From positions 744,001 to 808,000 of the forward strand of contig JPHH03000003.1 of the NCBI GenBank assembly GCA_000750105.3: DNA of 64,000 nt, given 5' to 3'. Source of the DNA: Tolypocladium sp. Sup5 PDA-1 (Eukaryota; Ascomycota; Sordariomycetes; Hypocreales; Ophiocordycipitaceae). Under the pieces are notes generated by a model. That model had not been told where the DNA came from and did no database searches. It was given only the letters and a program-made list of their open reading frames with translations. A program made the position numbers and the translations under genes. How positions within the stretch are numbered: position 1 is the stretch's first letter; each line of letters opens with the position of its first letter. Positions 21,322-31,271 of the stretch are shown here, piece by piece.

Positions 21322-23310
21322 TCATGCTCTCTCGACGATCACACGCTCGCTCTTGCGGTGCATGGCCTTTGGTGAATCGGGATCCTGCCTGGGATCAACC
21401 AGCCTCGGCGTTGAGCTCTTCGTCTCGTTAATTCGTCTATTCTCCAGCGCGTGCCTTTGCAGCGGCCCCAGCATCGCTCGTTGCTGGCGTGAGACGATGA
21501 TCTGCCTCGCGATGGACACCTCCACGGGATCCGTCGGCACCTTCTCCGGATCCTCCTCGGAGAGGCTGGCCGCACTGTTCTTTGCAGTGGGAGAATCGGG
21601 AAGAGAGCGCTCGCTGTCTTTTGAGGCGCGCGAGCGTGGCGTAGACTTTGCAAGCGGTGGATGTGCCGAGTTCCATGTTGACCGTGAAATCTTGTGACCG
21701 TCTGGGGACTGGACGTGGATCTGGAATCTGTCGTCTTCGGCCATGGAGGGCGCCCTTTCCCCTGCCGTACTGATACCATTCGTCTGTTGGGATGATGATT
21801 GCCGATGAAATTTGGATATCAGCTGGGGCCTTTCCATTGACTTTGAAGTGGCTGTCGCTTCATCGGTGCCACTGTCATGGCGCGTCGATTCGGCAATGTG
21901 CCTGGCTCCCAGCCGCCCTCGAGGTGTTTCCGACCCCTCGAAGCTCGATTGCGATGGCGACGGCAGCATGGCGGGAGATGTGTTGGACCTCATGCGTGGA
22001 GACAACCCATAGCCGCCGCCCCTTTTCCGGGGGGCCAAGTGCATTGGTGATATTGTCGAACCCCAGATCGCCGGAACCCTTGGTGACGGTTTCCCCAAAT
22101 CTAACTGCTGCATATTCGCCTCCCCTTCCTTGATGGCCTTTAACCTGTCCTGGGTGGCTTGTCTTCGTGCCAGTAGAGAAGATGCGCTCCGGTTTTGAAG
22201 GAGGTGACTGAACATGATGCTGTAACGCTCCATTGTAATGTCTGGGATTTCGACGTCCAAGAAGTTCTCGCCGAGGTGAGATCCAGAGGATGGTTGAGCA
22301 GAGCCCAGCGTGTTTCCTCTTTTCCGACTGGATCTTTCTTCGCTGTCTTTGGCTGGTGGCATAGGGCTGATTGCTTTCCGTGGGATTGACATTGGGGCAT
22401 TCATCCGCGCAACCATCATGGGTTCCGTCTGCGACCTGGCAATGGGCTTGTACCTTGGAGACGTGATTGCGCTATTTGCTCCTTGGGCGCCATTGTCTTG
22501 GACCGAGCGAGGCCCTGCCGCACTGGACATGGTTCGAGCAAGACCATTCGCCGAGGCACCGCTCGTCGGTTGGCCTTCCTGTCTGGCATCCGGGCCTTTT
22601 CCCCTCTTGGACTTTGATCTTCCAAATATCCCCCATTTCCGAGGCTTGGACTTTGATGAATCCTCCTTGCTGGGGCTCTGAGAATCACTCGTGCCTGCCG
22701 TCACGGTGGTCATAAACTGGGGTCGCCAGGCTGTCATCGTATAGTCGGGGGGATGCGTTGGGCTCCCCAAGGCCATGCCAATGGCAATTATTCCAGTCTC
22801 TGGAGCCTCATCCGTTGACGATCTCGATATCGCGGGCTTCTCCAGAGGTGGATTGGAGGGAGTCAATTCTGACGAGGACGATGCGGCGCGAATGGGTTTG
22901 TGATAAGACCTGAAGCCCCTTCTTTGTTCAACCTTGGCAACTGAGGGCAGTCGCCGGGGTATTGCTCTCGGATCTGGGCTCTGAAGTCCCACGCTGCTGT
23001 CGAACTCCGTTACGGGGTCTGTACGCTGTCCCTCGGCCGCTGGCGAAGCAGCTTCCGAGCGCGACGCCATGGGACTTCTCGATGTGTTATATGGAGCCGC
23101 TGCAGCGACACCCACGGTAGAAGGGGACCGAGCGAGATTCGAGGGCATTCTCGAAGCGTAACTGATGTCTGTGCTGTCCCTCCGAGGGAGGGCATGGAGG
23201 GTATCATGTGTTACAAGTACTGGCTCACCAAGAAGACCCAGCACAGGGGACTCTGGGCGGCAATTATCCGCTTGTGCCCCTCCTCCGGCAAGCCCACGAG
23301 CGGGCAGCAT
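21322..23310 (-). CDS. Long disordered Ser/Pro-rich protein, function unknown
   Basis: One open frame of 662 residues from the first in-frame ATG. Most of it is low-complexity Ser, Pro, Arg and Lys sequence with many SP/TP sites, typical of an intrinsically disordered, phosphorylated protein. Two stretches look ordered. At about residues 350-395 is LDVEIPDITMERYS.MF followed by a basic helix (LLARRQATQDRLKAIKE). At about 598 is VSIARQIIVSRQQRAML. A basic patch (KWGIFGRSKSKRGKG) near 210 could be a nuclear signal. I do not recognise a named family, though similar MERYS-motif proteins probably occur in other ascomycetes (recollection, not checked). An in-frame stop lies about 50 nt upstream, but a 5' exon joined by an intron is possible, so the N-terminus is provisional. 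Confidence 0.7.
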   Translation of the reverse strand: MLPARGLAGGGAQADNCRPESPVLGLLGEPVLVTHDTLHALPRRDSTDISYASRMPSNLARSPSTVGVAAAAPYNTSRSPMASRSEAASPAAEGQRTDPVTEFDSSVGLQSPDPRAIPRRLPSVAKVEQRRGFRSYHKPIRAASSSSELTPSNPPLEKPAISRSSTDEAPETGIIAIGMALGSPTHPPDYTMTAWRPQFMTTVTAGTSDSQSPSKEDSSKSKPRKWGIFGRSKSKRGKGPDARQEGQPTSGASANGLARTMSSAAGPRSVQDNGAQGANSAITSPRYKPIARSQTEPMMVARMNAPMSIPRKAISPMPPAKDSEERSSRKRGNTLGSAQPSSGSHLGENFLDVEIPDITMERYSIMFSHLLQNRSASSLLARRQATQDRLKAIKEGEANMQQLDLGKPSPRVPAIWGSTISPMHLAPRKRGGGYGLSPRMRSNTSPAMLPSPSQSSFEGSETPRGRLGARHIAESTRHDSGTDEATATSKSMERPQLISKFHRQSSSQQTNGISTAGERAPSMAEDDRFQIHVQSPDGHKISRSTWNSAHPPLAKSTPRSRASKDSERSLPDSPTAKNSAASLSEEDPEKVPTDPVEVSIARQIIVSRQQRAMLGPLQRHALENRRINETKSSTPRLVDPRQDPDSPKAMHRKSERVIVERA

Positions 23311-25873
23311 GCTACCTAGTTCGGATGCCTCTTCGCCAGTGGGGCGATGGCAGTTTGCTCAGTACGGAGGCTGCCCAGGAGCCTCGGGTGGCGAGTCCCC
23401 AGACGAGCTGCGTGCAGCAAGGTACGTTGAAATTACTAGGGATGGAGAGAGGGCCACCGTGTGACCAGCAGCTCTGGTAGCCGCTTGGTTTCGAGTGTAT
23501 GAAGGGACAGGTGCGGAGAGCAGGAAATACCACGACGGACGTGTATGGCGCAGGAAGGGGTCATGAATCCAACCACGTCCAGCCAGGTGTTGAACCCCAG
23601 GCTCGGATCCTATTTCAAGGCCAAGGGCGGGCAAGCCAGCAGCACTTGCAAAGCTTCCCGTTTTGGTGGCACGGAGGTCAGTGCCATGCCTGGTTGGGCT
23701 TGCGATGCGTGTATGCATGCACCAAGGACTCCGTACTCGCTAACACTTGTAGAAGTGCCGGACATGATTCCTCGGTGGGACTCGGGAGGACTTGACTTGC
23801 GTTGCTTGGCTGCTTGTTTGAGGTTGATGGGACGGACATCCCGACAGCTGGGATCTGATCCCCAAGGTAGCCGCCGGGCTTGGGGGAAGACCCTTGTTTA
23901 AGGGGGCATGCGTGGGCCATGAGGTTTCGGGAACCTTGCTTGGAATCGTGGTGTAAGCGGGCGATGCCCCTGGATCTGCCCGTGGCATAGGCGGCCAGGC
24001 AAACAAGCTTGCAATAAACACTCGCTTGTTGCATTTCATGCGCTTCAATCGGCGGACGCGGGCTTGCTGGGAGAACCTTGTCGAAAAGGGCCTTTGCTTT
24101 TGGCGAGCTGGAGATGCAGGTTGAGGGATCAGACCTGGCACGCACGACATTCGAGAACGCGCTGAAGAAGCTCGGGCCTGAGCAGCCCCTGAAGGCTGAC
24201 ATCCCATCCAATGGCACGTGGAGACAGCAGAAACCAGAGCGGCTGGACCCCTGTAACCCCGTTGACCTAATCGTCGCCCCGCAAATCGTCGCCCCCTGAC
24301 GCGCCGCCTGCTGGTAGTTGAAACGGGCACAACGTCGACAATCGGGCTGGTGGGACGAAGCCACAGTGTCTCAGCTATTCTTCCGTGCCAGACGTGCGCT
24401 GCTTGATGCTGAGAGCAGCAAGGTTGAAGCTTCCCGTCTCGGGCTAGAGAGTTTCGGGCTCTTCAGCCTTGATTCGTTTCGAAAGCTCGCCTCACAGTCA
24501 CTGATGGCAAAGGACGGACCCCCTGCGTTTACGAGTACGTACACAGGTACGGATAGGTAGTACGAATATCTATTCTGTGCTGCCCACTTATTGATATCGT
24601 CTCGGTTGGTGGCTTCTTGGACCGGGCCGAAACGAAGCTACCCGCTGCCGCCGTCAAACACACGATCGTTGCTCTGATGGAAGGCGAGCGGGTGGTTCTG
24701 TTGTTCCATGATATCTCTCATGATATCGGAGCTGCTCGACTCCTAGTTGAGTGTAACAGCAGCTACTGCAGTAGAGTGCCTTACAATTTCGTCAAGAGCG
24801 CAGTCCAGCCAAGGCGCGGCCAACGGATGCGACGACCGAGACTCCGTCTGCGCATAGGCCGCTTCCCAACCGCGAGTGTGTGTGAGTGGACTTGTCGGTG
24901 CCCAAAATATCGCGACGGCGCCGCGCCGTGTATGGAAGCGAGGCCTTTGAGTCGCAGTTCTCTAGGCCTGTTCCCCTCAGGGTAAAACCGCGAGTGCGTT
25001 GGATGCTGAGATGGATGTTGCCGCTGCCGTCTGGCTGAATGTCTTTGCAAAGCCATCGAGGACATCACCGCCCGTTGACGATGGATGCGCCCGGTTCAAC
25101 CGTGGAAGCAAGAGTCGGCGACGGGGACAACAGCAAGCGACGGCCGGTCTTGTGAGTCTGAGTGTCGCCTAAGGTAGTAGGCGAATTCATCTCACCTACT
25201 GACTGAATCCAACACGCCTAAAAGGTCATGGTAGGTGTTATCCAGCAGCCTACCTCTCCTTGACAGATCGGATCTCAAGTCAAGAAACCCCGACTGGCCC
25301 AGTCTAGTCACAAGACTTCATTGTGGATTCACAACCTATACAGAGCCTCGTAATCCAACAATGCTGACGCCAGGCATCCCCATTCCTACCTACCATACCC
25401 TCCAGGCTGAAGAATAACAGCATTCATGCGCCGGTGTCGTCATCGCCACCGCCGAGCATTTCCGGCACGGGAGCGCTAAAATCAGCGCAAAAAAGTGGCC
25501 AGAAGCACTGGAGCTGAGCTTCAAGCTCCATCAGCAGCGATATGGTGCTGAGAACGGCCAGCCATGGTGGGGTGAAAGTACCCCTCCTTTGAAAAACTGC
25601 GGCGGGGAACCTCTGCGCGGGCCAATGGTCGGGTGCGTCGGTGATGGGACATCCATAACAAATTCAAAGACCTACCTACGTACAGAGGGGCAGAGGCGCG
25701 CTCGACCGATTTCAACAACTCCAACCCACAAACTCTCGAGCTTCCGACCTCTCCGCCGCCGTCAGAGTATCACGGACTCAGCTGCGACGTCGTCTCTTCT
25801 GATCTAGACCTCCTGTATCCTCTACTTTCCTTGAGCTTGAGCTACTGCTTATCGTCCCCCCAAGCACGCAACC
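23311..25873. other. 2.5-kb gap without a recognisable gene
   Basis: Open frames here (for example minus 23678-24364) are alternative-frame noise, with no motif or splice structure. Visible features are TACGAGTAC at 24530-24538, a direct repeat CATGATATC at 24708-24716 and 24719-24727, and scattered GTAGGT/CTACCT words around 25160-25680. The last 150 nt are pyrimidine-rich before the profilin start. It may contain a 5' exon of the disordered-protein gene or an unspotted non-coding RNA. Confidence 0.5.
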
Positions 25874-26567
25874 ATGTCGTGGCAAGGTTGGTCCACCGCC
25901 CTCCGGCAACCCCTCCTGGGGACAAACATGAGAGAGAGATGGCTAGCTAACACTCCTCGCCCGCAGCTTACGTCGACACCAGGTAAACCCATTTCGATCC
26001 CCTTCGCGAGCGCCTCGCGTGCGTTACCCGAGAGCAGGAAATACTGACAGAGGACAAAACAGCCTGGTTGGCACCGGCCACGTGGACAAGGCCGCCATTA
26101 TCAGCGCAGCGGGCGACAGCGCCTGGGCTACCTCGGCCGACTTTCAGGTATCTACCAGGCGGCTTCTGCCCCCGGACACGTCGCGATACGGCGGAAGCTA
26201 ATGGAGAGAGACAATAGCTCAAGCCGGAGGAGATGAAGGCCATCTCTGCCATCGTTAGCGGCGACGCTGCAGCCAAGGACAAGGCCTTTGCCGACGGCCT
26301 CTACGTCGCGGGCAACCGATACGTCATGGCTCGGGCCGAGGACCGGAGTATCTACGCGCGATCGGTACGTGCATTACACGAGTGTCAGAGTCGCGAGGGA
26401 ATCCATGCTGATGCGTAGTTTGATGTCAAAAGGGCCGAACGGGCGTCGCCGTCGCCAAGACCAAGCAGGCCATCGTCGTCGGCCACCACGGCGAGACCCA
26501 GGTCGCCGGCAACACTACCTCTACCGTCGAGGGACTGGCCGACTACCTGATCGGCCAGGGATACTAG
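25874..26567 (+). CDS. Profilin
   Basis: Predicted 131-residue actin-monomer-binding protein from five exons: 25874-25886, 25967-25982, 26063-26147, 26218-26364 and 26433-26567. The N-terminal helix MSWQAYVDTSLVGTG is the profilin signature for polyproline binding. The middle has the WATSADFQLKPEEMKAI segment, and the C-terminal half contains the conserved TGVAVAKTKQAIVVGHH strand pair and the final helix LADYLIGQGY. Profilin delivers ATP-actin to formins and links to phosphoinositides. The last intron's acceptor (CAAAAG before GGC) was chosen because the earlier GCGTAG gives the wrong frame. Two very short first exons are characteristic of fungal profilin genes (recollection). Confidence 0.93.
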
Positions 26568-27135
26568 ATGGAAACGGGGTGTAAGATGCAGTGATGGAGA
26601 CATTTCGGGAGATGTGGCGGATATCATCGCGTGGATACGCAGCTGGCGCACTCAACAGTCCCGCCAAAATAAGGTAGCTTGTTGGTGAAGTGATGGCGTG
26701 GAGATTTGGAGCTTAAGCGTCTGTGCCGAGGAATGGAAATATACTGTTCGGCCACCAAAGAAGCATCCAACGTCGTCTGTTCTTGAGAGATTCTGCATAT
26801 AGGCAATCCATATGCCCTTTAGATCAACACTGTCCGTGTGATTCCTTCATGGTAGGTCGAGTCTATGCCCTAGCCTCCAAGACTCGACTTGGACCCTCGG
26901 AAACAGCTTCCTGCCGAGGTTGGTATACAGTGTTGTATAATAGATATGTTGTCCACCGACCTTGCGACGCCCTCACTTGCGCCGGACCCGTACTTTGGCT
27001 GCGTTCCGCGTCTGCTCCTCAAGTTTTCTTGTCTCCCCTTACCGCCATTTTGCGATCATGTTTCCACAACTTTCGAATGGTCGTTCAAGCCGATTTCGAA
27101 CTGCGCAACTCGTCGTGCTCTCTCGGTGGACGCGC
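26568..27135. other. Convergent 3' region of profilin and Got1 genes
   Basis: No gene seen; probable 3' untranslated sequences of both neighbours. Confidence 0.55.
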
Positions 27136-27859
27136 TCATACGGGCAGTTCGGCGTTTCTGCGTCCCAGCCCAATCCTGTCCACGAGCATGCCGATGTAAG
27201 GCCCCACGACTGGTAGCCCTCGCGCAAAGCCGGCGATGGTTCCCAAGAAGTCGCCGAACAGGACGAAGATCCCGTACAGTTCGACGAAGAAGCCGATGAA
27301 CGTCCACCGTATGAGGATCAGCGCCAGACCGACGAAGAACGCGGCTGTGCCTTTGGCTTTTTGTTTTCGCGCGAAGAAGAGGAGCGTCTTTTGCGGACCG
27401 ATGATGATTGTGAGGCCGATGAGAAAGAGGATCTGGTGCGCGCGCGTTGTTAGTTGGACAGTGCTTTCGCTTCGATGTCAGGGGTTGGGAACGAGGTCGC
27501 GTACGTTTCCCATCGCAAGCCTGCACGTATTAGCAACCAGTTGTCCATCCTTTAGGGGGCAGAGCGGATTTACATGGCGCGATCAAAGAACAGCATCACT
27601 CCTCCGATGAGGAACAGGCCTCCTGTGCAAGGGGCAAACCGATCAGTGTCCCGTGCCGCAATGCGCCGAAGCTCGTGCAGGGCGCATACCTACCGCCAGA
27701 GCAGAAAACCACCCCAATCTCTGTCGAGCACGTTAGCCTCCATCGCATCGCACGGGAAGATGTCCTCGTCGCCTTGCGACGGCGAGTTGCGCCAGCTCGA
27801 GGTCGCGTGACGCAGAGAGAGAGCCACGTACTCTGGGTGTCCGAAAGCCACATCGACAT
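27136..27859 (-). CDS. got1: Got1-family vesicle transport membrane protein
   Basis: Predicted 138-residue protein (yeast Got1 is also 138) from five minus-strand exons: 27859-27832, 27720-27694, 27622-27574, 27520-27505 and 27432-27136. Two of the exons are under 30 nt. Assembly gives MWLSDTQKIGVVFCSGGG at the start, then the family's FFDRA..AMGNILFLIGL motif, IIGPQKTLLFF and a C-terminal GFFVELYGIFVLFGDFLGTI hairpin. Four hydrophobic segments are visible. Got1 helps ER-Golgi and Golgi traffic together with Sft2. There are two candidate starts: the first ATG at 27859 (better Kozak context) adds Met-Ser before the family-typical MWL at 27853. Confidence 0.9.
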
Positions 27860-29435
27860 CTTTGCGGCGTTTGTTCTTGATTATTCCCTTGGAGGGCTTC
27901 GAGGTGCGAAGGATCGCGAAAACGGTACGACGCAGTGGTTCAACGCAAAGGAGCTCTGTGACGAGAAGCTGTCGCGAGGAGTAGGTAATTCGAAAGCTGT
28001 TTGTCGATAATACGAGGACACCTTGGCATCCAGGGTCTTGATTCCAATGGGCGAAATGACGGTGGTGTGCGCGTTTTGGGCTTAGCGCCAGCGCCGCTCT
28101 TAGGAGCTCGTGGTCAGGTGACTGCCTCTTTGACTTACATGCGGCCATTTCCAGAATCATCTCGCTTGTCTTGCGTTGTATGTATGCATCTCACTCTTCG
28201 AACAAAAGGGCTGATGGGAATCAAGTCAATGGCATTGCATTTCGTCGACGGGACCCTCATGACTGTCCAGCGAAGGCGTGTGCCGTTACTTTGCTACGGC
28301 ATCGGCATTGTATCATTGTATGGCATCACCGTCGAATACAAGAGGCGATATCAAGTGGATGGCCAACGGGATAAAATTCTCACAGTACCTTAACCAATGC
28401 GATGTTTCCGTATCTTGCCCTCAGCCTTGCAAATTACCCGATGCACGACTGTGTTTGTGTAAATCCTCCAACCCGGTTTGAGGATGTTGGCTGGCGGTGG
28501 ATGCCTCTCGCGCCAGCGCCATTCAAGAGTAACCACGAGGGCCAGAAAAGCATGTTTCCAGAATCCTTTCGCCACCCTTTCGGCATTTTGGGAATTATAC
28601 TTGCATTGCTTATGTGTACTTCGTACATGACTTCAAGCATAGGTATGCAAAGGAGTAAAAGCGGCGCGAGCTCAGTGTGCTTTAGGTGACGATTGACAGG
28701 GGAAAACGCGCCCCACCGCGATTTTGTGTGCCGAAACCTGGAAATAAAATTCACAGCTTCAACCTTCCTTCAACCTTCCTCCTGCATCTCGCTCCATGTC
28801 GTATGCTGTCATGCCTGTGTGCGCTTCTGGAGATGCCCCAACGGCACACACCGACTGTGACCACGCCCGTCAAGCCCACATATTCATGAAGAGACGGGTA
28901 TCCAACTGCAAGTGCACGGTCCCGGGCGAGAACCAACAGCAAGGGCGGCGATCCTCCACATGGAAGCCATGATGCTCTATCCTGCTCCGAAACCAAGCGG
29001 TTTATGTGTCTGCGAGGGATTGGAGATCAAGGATTCAGGAAACGGGCTTGGGGCGATTTGAAACAGGTCGCTATTATACTATGCTCATACAACTAGGTAC
29101 TATACATGCCTCGACGGCCAAGCGCTTCGCTTTGGCAACTGAGATTCGTCTCCCATACGTTCTCGGTATATGTCGACCTGGCAGAGAACAAATCCTCCAC
29201 GATCACGATTAAGCCGGAGCGTCATCTGCCATCCCTCTGCCGAAAGGCTCAGGGTGCATAGTTGGGGCTTGACTTTGTTGGTCGGACACTCTTCCTGCGC
29301 GTCGTGTCTTTCAGTATCCAGCCTTTGTGTCGGCATGTGCGCCTGACACTCTCCCCCCGCGGCTCGCTGCTGCTGCTCCGTACTCGTAGTGCCCATTCGT
29401 GTGACCGCTGTTACGGCTGGCCGTGTTCCGACCGT
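27860..29435. other. 1.6-kb intergenic region, no gene recognised
   Basis: Short open frames lack motifs. An exact GTACTCGTA (reverse complement of TACGAGTAC) lies at 29380-29388. Some AT-rich patches are present (28560-28640). Confidence 0.5.
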
Positions 29436-30014
29436 TCACTTCAAGACGGTGTGCGCGCTGCGTGCCTCGAGGAATAGCTCGGCAGACGTCTGCGGCAGCG
29501 TCCGGATCAGCCCAAACACTTCCTTATTGTGATAGCGCATCCGGGTCTTGGGGTCGAGGTACGGCGCAGGCAGGCCGGTGACGTCGCAATAATGCTTCGA
29601 GTGTGCCAGCGACGGCGCTGACTCGATGTTGGTATACGTCGCGCTCGGGGCCGTGGCCGCGCCGCCGGGTAGCTTCAGGGTCTTCTCCAGCACGAGCTTC
29701 GACAGGCTGCGCGACGCTTGGGCGAGGTTTGGGGGGTTGCTGTTGTTGTTGTCGTTGGAGCTCAGTGCGGGGGTCGAGGTGCCGCTGGTCGAGAGGCCGT
29801 CGTCGGCCGGCGTCGCGACGCCGCTGACATCCTGGGGCGTCGCCAGCGCGGATGCTTCTCTCCTAGATGCGTCGCCCACGATGGCTTTGAGGTTCTTGTT
29901 GCGGCGCTGGTTGGGCCGCCAGTTGGCGTTGCGGAAGTTCTTGTGGATGGCGTGGATGTCGAGCTGCTCGATGAGCTGCTGGTGCGCAATCTGCGCCTCC
30001 GTCGGAGCGGCCAT
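29436..30014 (-). CDS. ies6: INO80 complex subunit Ies6 (YL1 C-terminal domain)
   Basis: Intronless 192-residue protein. The N-terminus contains the Ies6-like IEQLDIHAIHKNFRNANWRP segment and a basic stretch (NQRRNKNLK). A Ser/Thr/Asn-rich linker includes a run of Asn. The C-terminus has the YL1_C domain, KHYCDVTGLPAPYLDPKTRMRY.NKEVF, at about residues 142-170. Ies6 (INO80C in animals) binds Arp5 to form a module that couples ATP hydrolysis by INO80 to nucleosome sliding in the nucleus. The Arp5 gene lies 1.3 kb away. The gene is head-to-head with dad4, with 301 nt between start codons, suggesting a shared promoter. Confidence 0.9.
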   Translation of the reverse strand: MAAPTEAQIAHQQLIEQLDIHAIHKNFRNANWRPNQRRNKNLKAIVGDASRREASALATPQDVSGVATPADDGLSTSGTSTPALSSNDNNNSNPPNLAQASRSLSKLVLEKTLKLPGGAATAPSATYTNIESAPSLAHSKHYCDVTGLPAPYLDPKTRMRYHNKEVFGLIRTLPQTSAELFLEARSAHTVLK

Positions 30015-30315
30015 GTTGCCAAAGTGTGCTGTGAAATGGACGGGGACAATCGTTGTGTCGAAGCGGAGGGTTGTTCGTGTCGCGATGCAGGGTGGACGAA
30101 GGCCGGGGTCCTGTTAGTGGGTGAAAGCCAAAGCAGAGGGCGATGGTGATGGCGATGGCGGTTCTGCCGCACCTCACCGTGCCACAGTGGTACTGCCACT
30201 GTCCTGTGATCGCCAGGTCTAAGGCGCAGTTGGTGCAACGCGCCATGGGTCCAACATCAAACAACCAACAACCAACGGCCAGCTTTACTTCGCACCGCGC
30301 ATAGCAAGCCGCAAG
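30015..30315. promoter_or_regulatory. Compact shared promoter of ies6 and dad4
   Basis: Only 301 nt separate the two divergent start codons. No TATA box is evident. Co-regulation is inferred from spacing only. Confidence 0.5.
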
Positions 30316-30763
30316 ATGGTAAGGCTTTAGCAGAATATGGCTACCATTCTCGATTATATTTGACTGACCGTTGAGCAGGAGAGCCCGCACGAGCATCAGC
30401 AGAACCTCCTGCTGTCCCGCATCATCACCAACGTGGTACGGTCTGATTCGCGCATGGCCATGTAAACTCCCGAGGCCCAGCTGACTGAATGCAGGAAAAA
30501 CTCAATGAAGCTGTTGTCGTTATGAACAAGAGCCTTCAAGTGAGTCGTCTGCATCACTAACTCCATGCGCATAGTGATCTAACGTCGGGTGAAGGATATC
30601 AACATTCAGAACATGAATGTCGAGCTGGTCGCTCAAATGTTCAAGAACTACCAATCCAACGTCCTGTTTCACCTCGAGGGTACGTTCTGGCCTTACATGT
30701 ATGCTGTACGCATGTATTGACTCTTTCCAATTAGCAACCGATAATCTTAAGCCGCCGTCATAA
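30316..30763 (+). CDS. dad4: DASH complex subunit Dad4
   Basis: Predicted 72-residue protein, the same length as yeast Dad4, assembled from five exons: 30316-30318, 30379-30435, 30495-30539, 30595-30679 and 30735-30763. The assembled sequence has the family's ESPHE..Q.LLLSRII.N start, a coiled-coil centre ([15 protein letters not shown]) and the ending NV.FHLEAT.NLKPPS. DASH/Dam1 rings couple kinetochores to spindle microtubules in fungi. The first coding exon is only the ATG, followed directly by a GTAAGG donor. The small size and many introns mean automated annotation would probably miss this gene. Confidence 0.92.
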
Positions 30764-31271
30764 GGGTGCGGAGTGTGAGCTGGTGATGAAGCGATCACGG
30801 ATGCGAAGATTGTTGGAATATCACCACCTTGAAGGATTCTCAATGAAGATAAACCTACCTTATGAAGTTATGAAGCACTGAGATAAATCACTTTATTCAC
30901 TTACATGTTCTCGTATACATCATTCCCGAACGTGCTTCAACAACCGTCACGACGGAACTCAGACGCGTAGACGCAGCGCAACGAACCGCGATGGTGTTAG
31001 CGGCGATGCTTGTGCAGTTACAGGGAGGGGCCTGGAGCGTCCTTGGACCCACCACCAGATCCTCTCCCGTCATCAGCCTCGCAGCCTCGCATTGGCCTTT
31101 CTGTTCGTCGTTCGATGGTCAACGCCCGCCAACACGTTGCAAAAGTCGAGCTCCGGATCAATTGGCGCCCGCGAGTTCGCATTTAAAGACACCACCCGCG
31201 CCCCTGCTGAGCCTCCCCTCAACATGAACGCCTGATCCCTCTCGCGACATCTCCCACCCGCAACACCAGCC
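30764..31271. other. Intergenic region upstream of arp5
   Basis: No gene seen. It is AT-rich just after dad4 and becomes C-rich before the arp5 start. Confidence 0.55.

Noticed and set aside
23678..24364. 228-codon minus-strand open frame in the 23-26 kb gap
   Set aside because: Cys/Ser/Arg-rich text without domain or conservation cue; a different frame is equally open.
25085..25115. Possible tRNA B-box (CGGTTCAACCGTGG)
   Set aside because: It lacks a matching A-box and cloverleaf stems at the right spacing.
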